DNA of 64,000 bases from Mycobacterium sp. 1081908.1. Its GTDB lineage: Bacteria > Actinomycetota > Actinomycetes > Mycobacteriales > Mycobacteriaceae. This document shows, piece by piece, positions 46,901 through 56,514 of this stretch; position 1 is the first letter of the stretch; each line of letters opens with the position of its first letter. Position numbers and translations under genes: made by a program. The notes under the pieces are model-generated. The model did no database searches and was not told the DNA's origin. It worked only from the letters and a program-made list of their open reading frames with translations. Where the stretch lies: positions 1-64,000 of the forward strand of contig NZ_LZLY01000130.1 of the NCBI RefSeq assembly GCF_001673535.1, given 5' to 3'.

Positions 46901-49900
46901 TCGCCGCGGTGAACAGCGGCCTGGACGCCGGCCTCTCGGTGCGCACGTTGTTCGAGGCGCCCACCGTCGCCCAGCTGGCGACGCGCATCGGTGGGGACGA
47001 AGCCCGGTTGGAGCCCCTGGTGCCTTTCGCGGCCGTCGAGCGGCCCGCGGTGATTCCGCTGTCGTTCGCCCAGAGCCGGTTGTGGTTCATCGACCAGTTC
47101 CAGGGCCCCTCGACGATCTACAACATGGCGGTCGCGCTGCGGCTGCGCGGGCGGATGGATGCCTTCGATGAGGAAGCGCTGGGCGCGGCGCTGGCCGACG
47201 TGGTGGTCCGGCAGGAGAGCCTGCGCACCCTGTTCGCCGCGCGCGACGGCATACCGCGCCAGCTGATCGTGCCCCCCGACCGGGCCGACTTCGGCTGGGC
47301 CGTCGTCGACGCCGTCGGCTGGGCGGAAAGCCGGCTGGCCGAGGCCCTCGACGCCGTGGCCCATCACCGATTCGATCTGGCGGCCGAGATCCCCATGCGG
47401 GCAAGGCTTTTCCGGGTCGCCGACGATGACCACGTGCTGGTGGCCGTCGTGCACCACATCGCCGCCGACGGCGCGTCGATCGCCCCGCTGGTGCGGGATC
47501 TCGGGGTGGCCTACGCCAGCCGCAGGGTGGGGCAGGCCCCCGACTGGGCCGATCTGGCGGTGCAGTACGCCGACTACACGTTGTGGCAGCGCGCGCAGCT
47601 CGGGGATCTCAGCGACAGCGGCAGCCGCATCGCCGCGCAGTTGGCCTACTGGCAAGAGGCTCTCGCCGGGATGCCGGAGCACCTGCAACTGCCCACCGAT
47701 CGGCCCTACCCGCCGGTCGCCGACTACCGCGGCGCGAGCGTGTCGGTGGACTGGCCCGCCGAGCTGCAGCGCCAGGTCGCCCGGGTGGCCCGGGAACACA
47801 ACGCCACCAGCTTCATGGTGATGCAGGCCGCGATGGCCGTGCTGCTGGCCAAGCTCAGCGCGAGTTCCGATGTGTCCGTAGGGTTTCCGATCGCCGGGCG
47901 CGGGGACCCCGCGCTGGACGAGCTGGTGGGCTTCTTCGTCAACACCCTGGTGTTGCGGGTCGATCTGGCCGGTGACCCCAGCGTCGCCGAACTGCTCGCC
48001 CAGGTGCGGGCGCGCAGCCTGGCCGCATACGAGCACCAGGACGTGCCGTTCGAGGTGCTGGTGGAAAGGCTCAACCCGACCCGAAGCCTGACCCACCACC
48101 CGCTGGTCCAGGTGATGCTGGCCTGGCAGAGCGGGCAGGGTCAGGGCCCGACCGGCCCGGCGGCCGGCTTGGCCTTGGGCGGGTTGCAGGTCACGCCGTT
48201 GCCGCTGGACACCCGGACGGCCCGCACCGACCTGGCGTTCTCCCTGGGCGAGACGTGGACCGACGCCGGCGAGCCCGCCGGAATCGCCGGGGCGGTCGAA
48301 TTCCGGACCGACGTGTTCGACGCCGCCAGCATCGAAACGCTGATCGAGCGACTCCAACGGGTGTTGGCCGCCATGACGGCGGATCCGTCGCGCCGGCTGT
48401 CGTCGGTGGATCTGCTCGACGAGGCCGAGCGCGCCTGCCTCGACGAGGTGGGCAACCGGGCGGTCCTGACGGCCCCCGCCCCGGCGGCGGTGTCGGTACC
48501 GGAGCTGTTCGCCGCGCGGGTGGCCCGGGCCCCCGAGGCGCCGGCGGTCACCTTCGAGGGCCGGTCGATCACCTACCGGGAACTCGACGACGCCGCTAAC
48601 CGGTTCGCGCACTTGCTGTCCGGCCAAGGCGTCGGCCCCGGCGCCTGCGTGGCGTTGTTGCTGGAGCGGTCGGCCCAGGCCGTCGTGGCCATGCTGGCCG
48701 TGCTGAAGACCGGGGCGGCCTACCTGGCCATCGACCCGGCGCTGCCCGCGGCACGCGTCGACTTCATGCTGGACGACGCCGCGCCGGTCGCCGCGGTCAC
48801 CACCGCCGCACTGGCCGACCGGCTGGACGGGCGGGACCTGACGGTCATCGACATCGACGACCCCGCCGTCGAAAACCAGCCCGCCACCGCGCCGCCGGCG
48901 CCGTCGGCCGACGACATCGCCTACCTGATCTACACCTCGGGCACCACCGGGACGCCCAAGGGTGTCGCCATCGCCCACCGCAACCTGGCCCACCTGGCGC
49001 CGTCGACACCCACATCGCTGCCCGCGACCCAGGTGTGGACGCAATGCCACTCCTATGCCTTCGACTTCTCGGTGTGGGAGATCTGGGCCGCGCTGCTCGG
49101 CGGCGCGCGGCTGGTGGTGGTGCCCCAGTGGGTCGTCGCCTCACCGGACGACTTCCACGACCTACTGGCCCGCGAACGGGTCAACGTGCTCACCCAGACG
49201 CCGTCGGCGGTGGCCGCCCTGTCCCCGCAGCGGCTGGAGGCGGAGGCGTTGCTACTCGGCGGCGAGGCGTGCTCGGCCGAGGTGGTGGACCAGTGGGCGC
49301 CCGGGCGGGTGGTGATCAACGCCTACGGCCCCACCGAGGCGACCGTCTACGCCTCGATGAGCGCGCCGTTGACGGCGGGCACCGGGGCGGCCCCGATCGG
49401 TGGACCGGTGTCGACGTCGGCGCTGTTCGTCCTGGACGAGTCGTTGCGGCGGGTGCCGGCCGGGGTGGTCGGGGAGTTGTACGTGGCCGGGCGGGGCGTG
49501 GGCGTCGGATACGTGGGGCGGACCGGGCTGACCGCGTCGCGCTTCGTGGCCTGCCCATTCGCCGGCGCGGACGCGCCCGGGACGCGCATGTACCGCACCG
49601 GCGACCTGGTGCGGTGGCGCGCCGACGGGCAGCTGCAATACCTGGGCCGCGCCGACGAGCAGGTCAAGATTCGCGGCTATCGCATCGAACCGGGCGAAGT
49701 CCGCGCCGCGCTGGCCGCGTTCGACGGCGTGGAGCACGCGGTGGTGGTCGCCCGCGAGGACCGTCCCGGCGACAAGCGCCTGGTGGGATACATCACCGGG
49801 ACCGCGGATCCGGCCGCGGTGCGATCCGCGTTGGCCGACCGGCTGCCGGCCTACATGGTTCCCGCCGCGGTGGTGGGGTTGGACGCGCTGCCGTTGACGG

Positions 49901-52900
49901 TCAACGGCAAGCTCGACTCCCGTGCCCTGCCCGCGCCGGAATACGACGCCACCGATCGTTACCGCGCACCGACCACCCCGACCGAGGAGATCCTGGCCGG
50001 CATCTACGCCCAGGTGTTGGGCGTCGACCGGGTCGGGGTGGACGACTCGTTCTTCGACCTGGGTGGGGATTCGCTGTCGGCGATGCGTCTGGTCGCCGCG
50101 ATCAACAGCGGCCTGGGCGCCGCCGTCGCGGTCCGCGCCGTGTTCGAGGCGCCCAGCGTGGCCCAGTTGGCGACGCGAATCCACGGCGGCGAGGGCGTGC
50201 TGGAGCCGTTGGTGGCCGCGGCGCGGCCCGCGGTGGTTCCGCTGTCCTTCGCCCAGAACCGGTTGTGGTTCATCGACCAGTTGCAGGGCCCGTCGCCGGT
50301 GTACAACCTGGCGGTCGCGCTGCGGCTGCGCGGGCCGCTGGACGCCGACGCGTTCTGCGCGGCGCTGGCCGACGTGGTGGGCCGCCACGAAAGCCTGCGC
50401 ACGCTGTTCACCGCCCCCGACGGAATACCGCAACAGCTGGTGCTGGCCGCCGAGCGGGCCGACTTCGGTTGGGACGTGGTCGACGCGGCCGCGTGGTCGC
50501 CGGGCCGGTTGCAGGAGGCCATCGAGGAGACCGCGCGGCACAGCTTTGATCTCGCCGCCGAGATCCCTTTGCGGTCAAAGCTTTTCCGCGTCGCCGACGA
50601 CGAACACGTGCTGGTGGCCGTGGTGCATCACATTGCCGCCGACGGGCTGTCGATCCCCCCGCTGGTGCGTGACATCGCCGTGGCCTACGCCAGCCGCTGC
50701 GTGGCGCAGGCCCCCGGCTGGACGCCGTTGCCGGTGCAGTACATCGACTACACGCTGTGGCAGCGCGCGCAGTTCGGCGATCTGACGGATCCCGACAGCC
50801 CGATCGCCGCGCAGCTGGAGTACTGGCAGCACGCCCTGGCGGGGATGCCCGAGCGGCTCGGCTTGCCCACCGACCGGCCCTACCCCCCGGTCGCCGACCA
50901 ACGGGGCGCCAGCGTCGCGGTGCATCTGCCCGTCGAGTTGCAGCGGCAGGTCGTGCGGGTGGCCCGCGAACACAACGCGACCAATTTCATGGTGATGCAG
51001 GCGGCGCTGGCGGTGCTGCTGGCCAAGCTCAGCGCGAGTTCCGATGTGGCGGTGGGGTTCCCGATCGGCGGGCGCCGCGACCCCGCGCTGGACGAGTTGG
51101 TCGGTTTCTTCGTCAACACGCTGGTGCTGCGCGTGGATGTGACCGGCGACCCCAGCGTCGCCGAGCTGCTCGCCCAGGTGCGGGCGCGCAGCCTGGCCGC
51201 CTATGAGCACCAGGACGTGCCGTTCGAAGTGGTCGTCGAGCGGCTGAACCCCACCCGATCGCTCACCCACCACCCGCTCGTGCAGGTGATCCTGGCCTGG
51301 CGGACGCTGCACGACACCACCGGCGACCCCACCGCCCGGTTCGCGTCGGGGGAGCTCGAGCTCACCCAGATGCCGGTGGACACCGGCACCGCCCGCATGG
51401 ACCTGGCGTTTGCGCTGGAGGAGCACGTGGACGCCGACGGCGAGCCGGCCGGCATCGGCGGGGTGGTGGAATTTCGCACCGACGTGTTCGACGCGGCCAC
51501 CATCGAAACGCTGATCGAGCGTTTGCAGCGCGTGCTGGTCGAGATGACCGCCGACCCGACCCGGCGGCTGTCGTCGATCGGCGTGCTCGACGACGTCGAG
51601 CGCACCCGGTTGGCGGATTGGGGCAACCGGGCGGCGCTGACCGAGCCGGTCGGCCCGCCGGTGTCGATTCCGGACCTGTTCGCCGCGCAGGTGGCGCGGG
51701 TGCCGGACGCCGCAGCGGTGACCTGCGAGGGCCGCTCGATGACCTATCGCGAGCTCGACGAGGCGGCCAACCGGCTGGCGCGCCGGCTGACTGGCGGGGG
51801 CGTCGGCCCGGGTCGGCGCGTGGCGCTGCTGCTTCCCCGCTCGGCCGAGGCCATCGTCGCGATCCTCGCGGTCGTCAAGACCGGGGCGGCGTACGTGCCG
51901 ATCGACCCGGCGGTGCCCGAGGCGCGGATGCAGTTCGTGCTCGGCGACGCGGCGCCGCTCGCCGCGATCACCACCGCGGAGTACCGCCCCCGGCTGGCCG
52001 GACGCGATCTGCTGATCGTCGACGTCGACGACGCCGACGACCCCGCCGTCGACACCCGCCTCGGCACCGCACGGTCGGTGGCTTGCCCGGACGACGTCGC
52101 CTACATCATCTACACCTCGGGCACGACCGGAACGCCGAAGGGCGTGGCCGTCCCGCACAGCAACGTGACCCGGCTGCTTGCGACGCTGGCCGGCAACATG
52201 GAGCTCGAGGGCCGGGTGTGGACGCAGTGCCACTCGTTGGCGTTCGACTTCTCGGTGTGGGAGATCTGGGGCGCGCTGCTGTACGGCGGGCGCGTGGTGG
52301 TGGCGCCGGACTCGGTGGTGCGCTCGCCCGAGGAGCTGCACGCGCTGCTGGTGGCCGAACGGGTCAGTGTCCTGAGCCAGACCCCGTCGGCGTTCTATGC
52401 CCTGCAGGCCGCCGACGCGTTGCAGCCCGAGCTGGGGTCCCGGTTGGAGCTGGAGGCCGTGGTGTTCGGCGGCGAAGCGCTCGAACCGCAGCGCCTGCGC
52501 GCGTGGCTGGACGCTCACCCTGCCCGGCCCCGGCTGATCAACATGTACGGCATCACCGAGACGACGGTGCACGCCTCGTTCCGGGAGATCGTCGCCAGCG
52601 ACGTCGACACCGCCGTGAGCCCCATCGGGGTGCCGCTGGCCCACCTCGGTTTCTTCGTGCTCGACGGGTCGCTGCAGCCCGTGCCCCCCGGGGTGGTCGG
52701 CGAGTTGTACGTCGCCGGCGCCGGGTTGGCGCACGGGTACATCGGCCGCGCGGGTCTGACGGGGACGCGGTTCGTCGCGTGCCCGTTCGTCAGCGCGGGA
52801 GCGCTGGGACAAAGGATGTATCGCACCGGGGACCTGATGTCCTGGGGCGCCGACGGGCAGCTGCGCTACATGGGCCGCGCCGACGAGCAGGTCAAGATCC

Positions 52901-55900
52901 GCGGCTATCGCATCGAGCTGGGCGAGGTCCAGGCGACGTTGAACGGCCTGGACGGGGTCGAGCAGGCGGTGGTGATCGCCCGCGAGGACCGCCCCGGCGA
53001 CAAACGCCTGGTGGGATACGTGACCGGACCGGTGGACCTGGCCGAGGTGCGCGCCGCGCTGGCCGACCGGCTGCCGGCCTACATGGTGCCGTCCGCGGTG
53101 GTGGCGTTGGACGCGCTGCCGCTGACGGTCAACGGCAAGCTCGACACCCGCGCCCTGCCGGCGCCGGAGTATCAGGACGTCGACCACTACCGCGCCCCCG
53201 CCGACGCGGTCGAGGAGATCCTGGCCGGCATCTATGCACAGGTGCTGGGGCTGGAGCGCGTCGGCGTCGAGGAGTCGTTCTTCGAGCTCGGCGGGGATAG
53301 CATCCTGTCGATGCAGGTGGTGGCGCGGGCGCGCGCCGCCGGCGTGGTGTGCCGGCCCCGCGACATCTTCGTCGAGCAAACGGTGGCGAAGCTCGCCCGG
53401 GTGGCCGGGGTGGTCGCCGACGACGCCGAGGTGATCGACGAGGGCGTCGGCGCGGTGGTGGCCACCCCGATCATGCGCTGGCTGCGCAGTGTCGACGGTC
53501 CGGTGACGGAGTTCAACCAGACGGTGCTGGTGCAGGCCCCGGTCGGGGTCACCTCGTCCGACGTGGTCGCGGTGCTGCAGGCCCTGCTCGATCGGCACGC
53601 GATGTTGCGGCTGCGCGTCGACGACGACGGCGCCGACGGGTGGTCCGTCACGGTGCCCGAACCCGGTTCGGTCGACGCGCGCGGGTGCCTGCAAACGGTG
53701 GACGTGCTGTCCGACGACGCGGTGGTGGCGGCGCGGTCGCGGTTGGACCCGGCCGCCGGGGTGATGGTGAGCGCGCTGTGGGCGGCGCCCACCGGCCAGT
53801 TGCTGTTGATCGTTCACCACCTGGCGGTCGACGGGGTGTCGTGGCGGATCCTGCTCGAGGACCTCAACCTCGCGTGGGCCCAGCACCGCGGCGGGCAGCA
53901 GGTGGTGTTGCCGGCGCCGAGGACGTCGTTCGCCCGGTGGGCCGCGCTGCTGGCCGAATACGCGCGCCGGCCCGAGGTGGTGGCGCAGGCGCCCGCGTGG
54001 CGGCAGATCGCCGCGTTGCCCGCGCAGCTTCCGGCGGTGCAGCCGGCGGTGGATACCTATGCGACCGCCGGGAACCTGTCGGTGGAGCTGGACGCCGAGA
54101 CCACCCGGATGCTGCTCGGTGAGGTGCCGGCGGCGTTCCACGCCGGGATCCACGAGATCCTGCTGATCGCATTCGCTTTGGCGTGCGCCGAGTTCTTGGG
54201 GACCGGCGCGACGCCGGTCGTGATCGACTCGGAGGGCCACGGGCGCCAGGAGGAGCTGGACCCCCATGTCGACCTGTCGCGCACGGTGGGCTGGTTCACC
54301 ACCAAGTACCCGGTGGCGCTCGCGGTGGGCGGGCTGGACTGGGCGCAGGTGCTGGCCGGCGACGCGGGGCTGGGGGCGGTCATCAAGGACGCCAAAGAGC
54401 AGCTTCGGGCGTTGCCGGACGGTCTCACCTACGGGGTGCTGCGCTACCTGAACAGCGACGTCGACCTGGAGGGGGCCGACCCGACGATCGGGTTCAACTA
54501 CCTGGGCCGGCTGGGCGCCGCGGCGACCGAGGTGTCCGGCGACATCTGGGAGATCCGCCAGGACGGCTGGTCGGTGACCGGCGTTGCCGCGGCGACCCCG
54601 ATGCCGCTGATGCACACCGTGGAGCTCAACGCCGGCACGCTGGACGCCGCGACCGGTCCGCGCCTGCGTGCGGGCTGGACGTGGGCGCCCTCGGCCCTGG
54701 ATCAGGCGCAGGTCAGCCGCCTGAGCCGGTTGTGGTTCGACGCGCTGGCCGGAATCTGCGCGCACGTGCGCGGCGGCGGGGGCGGGTTGACGCCGTCGGA
54801 CATCGCGCCCGCGCGGCTGAGCCAGCTGCAGATCGACGAGCTCGCGCGGCAATACCGCATCGCCGACGTGCTGCCCCTGACCCCCCTGCAGCAGGGGCTG
54901 CTGTTTCATGCCAGCACCGCCCAGGGCGGCGACGACGTGTACGCGGTGCAGCTCGATGTCACGTTGAGCGGCCGGCTCGACCAGCACCGCCTGCGTGACG
55001 CCGTGCACACGGTCGTCGCCCGCCACCCCAACCTGGCGGCCCGCTTCAGCGCCCGGTTCGACCAGCCGGTGCAGATCATCCCCGCCGATCCCGTGGTGCC
55101 CTGGCGCTATCTCGACCTCAGCGGCGGCGACGCCGATCTCGACGAACAGATCCAGCAGGTCTGCGCCGCCGAACGCGCCGCGGTCTACGACCTGGCCGAC
55201 CATCCGGCCCTGCGGGTCGCGTTGATCCGCACCGCGGACGACCGGCACCGGTTTGTGCTGTCGAACCACCACATCGTGCTCGACGGCTGGTCGCTGCCGA
55301 TCCTGCTGGGCGAATTGTTCGCCAGCTACTACGGGCAGCGGCTGCCCGCGGCGGGGTCGTATCGCAGGTTTGTGTCCTGGCTGGCCGGCCGTGACCTCGA
55401 GGGCGCCCGCGCGGTCTGGCGGGATATGTTCGCCGGCTTCGCCGCGCCCACCCTGGTCGGGCCGCCCGATTGGTTCGGGCTGGGCCGGCGCGGCGTCGCG
55501 TCGTTCCGGGTGCCCGAACAGACCACGCGGGCGCTGGGCGAGTTGGCGCGCTCGCGCCACACCACCGTGAGCACCGTCCTGCAGGCCGCCTGGGCGCAGC
55601 TGCTGATGTGGCTGACCGGCCAGCGCGACGTCGCCTTCGGCGCCGTGGTTTCGGGGCGACCGGCCGAGGTGCCGGGCGCGGACTCGATGGTGGGCCTGTT
55701 CATCAACACGGTGCCGGTGCGGGCGACCGTCACGGGGGAGACGACCGCCGCCGACCTGCTCGATCAACTGCAGGACGACCACAACCGCACGCTGGACCAC
55801 CAGCACCTCGCGCTGAGCGAGGTGCACCGCGTCACCGGCCACGGACGGCTCTTCGACACCGTTTTCGTGTACGAGAACTACCCGGCCGACGCCGCCGCGT

Positions 55901-56499
55901 TGGCGGGGACCGACGGGCTGGCCGTCACCGAGATCAGCAACCGCGACTACTACCACTACCCGCTCACGGTCCAAGCGGTGCCGGGCCGCGAGTTGGAGCT
56001 GCACGTCCAATTCCGCGCCGACGTTTTCGACCCGGCCGACATCGAGGCGCTGATCGAGCGGTTCCAGGAGACGCTGGTCGCCATGACCGCCGACCCGGCG
56101 CGACCGCTGTCGTCGGTCGACGTGCAAGACGAGGGCAAGCACGCGCGCCCGGAGCGGTCGGGCCGCCACGCGCAGCTGGCCCAGCCGGCGGTCGCGGTTC
56201 CCGAGCACCATCACAACGGCGAGGGCCACCACGCCCCGACCAGCCTGGTCGAGCAGATCCTGACCGGCATCTACACGCAGGTGCTGGGCGTGGACCGGGT
56301 CGGCGTCGACGATTCGTTCTTCGACCTCGGCGGGGACTCCCTTGCCGCGATGCGAGCCACCGCCACGATCAACACGGCCCTCGATGCCAACCTCGACGTA
56401 ACCGCCCTATTCGAGGCCCCGTCCGTCAGGCGCTTGAGCCAGCGGTTGGGCGGACATGCCCGCTCGGTGGAAGAAGTTCCGGTCATCCCGGATCTCTAG
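43891..56499 (+). CDS. Non-ribosomal peptide synthetase 2 (C-A-PCP-C-A-PCP-C-A-PCP-E-C-PCP)
   Basis: 4202 residues. C1 (HHIVLDG near 139, DCL type after an E domain), A2 (near 465-965), PCP (Ser near 996); C2 (HHIAADG near 1188), A3, PCP (about 2060); C3 (about 2246), A4, PCP (about 3136), E (HHLAVDG near 3309); C4 (HHIVLDG near 3793), then a short linker and PCP (about 4150), with no A domain. Codes read: A2 and A4 both D-F-W-S-V-G-M-V-H-K, near the classic Thr code; A3 D-F-W-T-L-G-A-V-Y-K, with the T/A/V positions of aromatic-type codes. There is no thioesterase or reductase at the end. No good ribosome site precedes ATG 43891, so translation is probably coupled to NRPS1. Predicted order: D-X, Thr, aromatic-like, D-(allo)Thr. 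Confidence 0.93.
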   Translation: MRIADVLPLTPLQQGLWFHAITADGGDDVYSVQLEIALSGPVDQDRLRDAVQAVVTRHPNLAARFSDKFDQPVQIIPADPVVPWRYVDLRGGGPDLAEQIQQVCVAERAAVCNLTNQPAFRAALIGTAEDQHRLVLTNHHIVLDGWSLPILVGEIFASYHGRWLPAAAKYRSYVTWLTGRDLDAAREAWREVLAGFDTPTLVAPAGRLGLGPRGVASFRVPEQTTRAVGELARSSHTTVSTVVQSAWAQLLMWLTGRPDVAFGTTVSGRPPEVPGADSMVGLFINTVPVRARITATTTTADLLDQLQNSYNHTIDHQHLALSELHRITGQDHLFDTIFVYENYPLDAAALSGTDGPAITDFTHREYNHYPLAVQAMPGTEMGLRVEFDTGVFAAADIETLIERFKRVLAAMTADPRRRLSSMDVLDAAEHAQLQRWGNRAGLTQPVGVPVSIPVLFGAQVARTPEAVAISAGERSWTYREVKQAANRLAHLLADQGVGPGQRVALLLPRSADAVVAMLAVLKTGAAYVPIDPTVPAARMGFVLDDAEPIAAITTVGLADRLDGRDVAVIDINDPAIDGQPSTPLPAPAPDDVAYLIYTSGTTGTPKGVAIPHRNVTRLLDTLDADLELAGQVWSQCHSLAFDFSVWEIWGALLYGGRLVIVPDSVVRSPQDLHALLVAEEVTVLSQTPSAFYALQTADAAQPEPEPRLKLEAVVFGGEALEPHRLKNWLDKHPGLPRLINMYGITETTVHASFREIVAGDVDTLASPIGVPLAHLGFFVLDGWLRPVPAGVVGELYVAGAGVADGYVGRPALSSTRFVACPFGEPGQRMYRTGDLVWWGADGQLRYVGRADKQVKIRGYRIELGEIQAALGALDGVKQAAVIAREDRPGDKRLVGYVTGPADPASFAASARAALAERLPAYMVPAAVMVIEALPLTVNGKLDTRALPAPEYQDGGHYRAPTNAVEELLAGIYAQVLGVEPPRLVGIDDSFFDLGGDSLSAVRLIAAVNSGLDAGLSVRTLFEAPTVAQLATRIGGDEARLEPLVPFAAVERPAVIPLSFAQSRLWFIDQFQGPSTIYNMAVALRLRGRMDAFDEEALGAALADVVVRQESLRTLFAARDGIPRQLIVPPDRADFGWAVVDAVGWAESRLAEALDAVAHHRFDLAAEIPMRARLFRVADDDHVLVAVVHHIAADGASIAPLVRDLGVAYASRRVGQAPDWADLAVQYADYTLWQRAQLGDLSDSGSRIAAQLAYWQEALAGMPEHLQLPTDRPYPPVADYRGASVSVDWPAELQRQVARVAREHNATSFMVMQAAMAVLLAKLSASSDVSVGFPIAGRGDPALDELVGFFVNTLVLRVDLAGDPSVAELLAQVRARSLAAYEHQDVPFEVLVERLNPTRSLTHHPLVQVMLAWQSGQGQGPTGPAAGLALGGLQVTPLPLDTRTARTDLAFSLGETWTDAGEPAGIAGAVEFRTDVFDAASIETLIERLQRVLAAMTADPSRRLSSVDLLDEAERACLDEVGNRAVLTAPAPAAVSVPELFAARVARAPEAPAVTFEGRSITYRELDDAANRFAHLLSGQGVGPGACVALLLERSAQAVVAMLAVLKTGAAYLAIDPALPAARVDFMLDDAAPVAAVTTAALADRLDGRDLTVIDIDDPAVENQPATAPPAPSADDIAYLIYTSGTTGTPKGVAIAHRNLAHLAPSTPTSLPATQVWTQCHSYAFDFSVWEIWAALLGGARLVVVPQWVVASPDDFHDLLARERVNVLTQTPSAVAALSPQRLEAEALLLGGEACSAEVVDQWAPGRVVINAYGPTEATVYASMSAPLTAGTGAAPIGGPVSTSALFVLDESLRRVPAGVVGELYVAGRGVGVGYVGRTGLTASRFVACPFAGADAPGTRMYRTGDLVRWRADGQLQYLGRADEQVKIRGYRIEPGEVRAALAAFDGVEHAVVVAREDRPGDKRLVGYITGTADPAAVRSALADRLPAYMVPAAVVGLDALPLTVNGKLDSRALPAPEYDATDRYRAPTTPTEEILAGIYAQVLGVDRVGVDDSFFDLGGDSLSAMRLVAAINSGLGAAVAVRAVFEAPSVAQLATRIHGGEGVLEPLVAAARPAVVPLSFAQNRLWFIDQLQGPSPVYNLAVALRLRGPLDADAFCAALADVVGRHESLRTLFTAPDGIPQQLVLAAERADFGWDVVDAAAWSPGRLQEAIEETARHSFDLAAEIPLRSKLFRVADDEHVLVAVVHHIAADGLSIPPLVRDIAVAYASRCVAQAPGWTPLPVQYIDYTLWQRAQFGDLTDPDSPIAAQLEYWQHALAGMPERLGLPTDRPYPPVADQRGASVAVHLPVELQRQVVRVAREHNATNFMVMQAALAVLLAKLSASSDVAVGFPIGGRRDPALDELVGFFVNTLVLRVDVTGDPSVAELLAQVRARSLAAYEHQDVPFEVVVERLNPTRSLTHHPLVQVILAWRTLHDTTGDPTARFASGELELTQMPVDTGTARMDLAFALEEHVDADGEPAGIGGVVEFRTDVFDAATIETLIERLQRVLVEMTADPTRRLSSIGVLDDVERTRLADWGNRAALTEPVGPPVSIPDLFAAQVARVPDAAAVTCEGRSMTYRELDEAANRLARRLTGGGVGPGRRVALLLPRSAEAIVAILAVVKTGAAYVPIDPAVPEARMQFVLGDAAPLAAITTAEYRPRLAGRDLLIVDVDDADDPAVDTRLGTARSVACPDDVAYIIYTSGTTGTPKGVAVPHSNVTRLLATLAGNMELEGRVWTQCHSLAFDFSVWEIWGALLYGGRVVVAPDSVVRSPEELHALLVAERVSVLSQTPSAFYALQAADALQPELGSRLELEAVVFGGEALEPQRLRAWLDAHPARPRLINMYGITETTVHASFREIVASDVDTAVSPIGVPLAHLGFFVLDGSLQPVPPGVVGELYVAGAGLAHGYIGRAGLTGTRFVACPFVSAGALGQRMYRTGDLMSWGADGQLRYMGRADEQVKIRGYRIELGEVQATLNGLDGVEQAVVIAREDRPGDKRLVGYVTGPVDLAEVRAALADRLPAYMVPSAVVALDALPLTVNGKLDTRALPAPEYQDVDHYRAPADAVEEILAGIYAQVLGLERVGVEESFFELGGDSILSMQVVARARAAGVVCRPRDIFVEQTVAKLARVAGVVADDAEVIDEGVGAVVATPIMRWLRSVDGPVTEFNQTVLVQAPVGVTSSDVVAVLQALLDRHAMLRLRVDDDGADGWSVTVPEPGSVDARGCLQTVDVLSDDAVVAARSRLDPAAGVMVSALWAAPTGQLLLIVHHLAVDGVSWRILLEDLNLAWAQHRGGQQVVLPAPRTSFARWAALLAEYARRPEVVAQAPAWRQIAALPAQLPAVQPAVDTYATAGNLSVELDAETTRMLLGEVPAAFHAGIHEILLIAFALACAEFLGTGATPVVIDSEGHGRQEELDPHVDLSRTVGWFTTKYPVALAVGGLDWAQVLAGDAGLGAVIKDAKEQLRALPDGLTYGVLRYLNSDVDLEGADPTIGFNYLGRLGAAATEVSGDIWEIRQDGWSVTGVAAATPMPLMHTVELNAGTLDAATGPRLRAGWTWAPSALDQAQVSRLSRLWFDALAGICAHVRGGGGGLTPSDIAPARLSQLQIDELARQYRIADVLPLTPLQQGLLFHASTAQGGDDVYAVQLDVTLSGRLDQHRLRDAVHTVVARHPNLAARFSARFDQPVQIIPADPVVPWRYLDLSGGDADLDEQIQQVCAAERAAVYDLADHPALRVALIRTADDRHRFVLSNHHIVLDGWSLPILLGELFASYYGQRLPAAGSYRRFVSWLAGRDLEGARAVWRDMFAGFAAPTLVGPPDWFGLGRRGVASFRVPEQTTRALGELARSRHTTVSTVLQAAWAQLLMWLTGQRDVAFGAVVSGRPAEVPGADSMVGLFINTVPVRATVTGETTAADLLDQLQDDHNRTLDHQHLALSEVHRVTGHGRLFDTVFVYENYPADAAALAGTDGLAVTEISNRDYYHYPLTVQAVPGRELELHVQFRADVFDPADIEALIERFQETLVAMTADPARPLSSVDVQDEGKHARPERSGRHAQLAQPAVAVPEHHHNGEGHHAPTSLVEQILTGIYTQVLGVDRVGVDDSFFDLGGDSLAAMRATATINTALDANLDVTALFEAPSVRRLSQRLGGHARSVEEVPVIPDL

Positions 56500-56514
56500 T
56501 ACCACGCGCGGCTG

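Noticed and set aside
39348..56499. Classical GPL mps1/mps2 locus
   Set aside because: No terminal reductase, a different E-domain pattern and different codes (no Phe-Thr-Ala-alaninol series).
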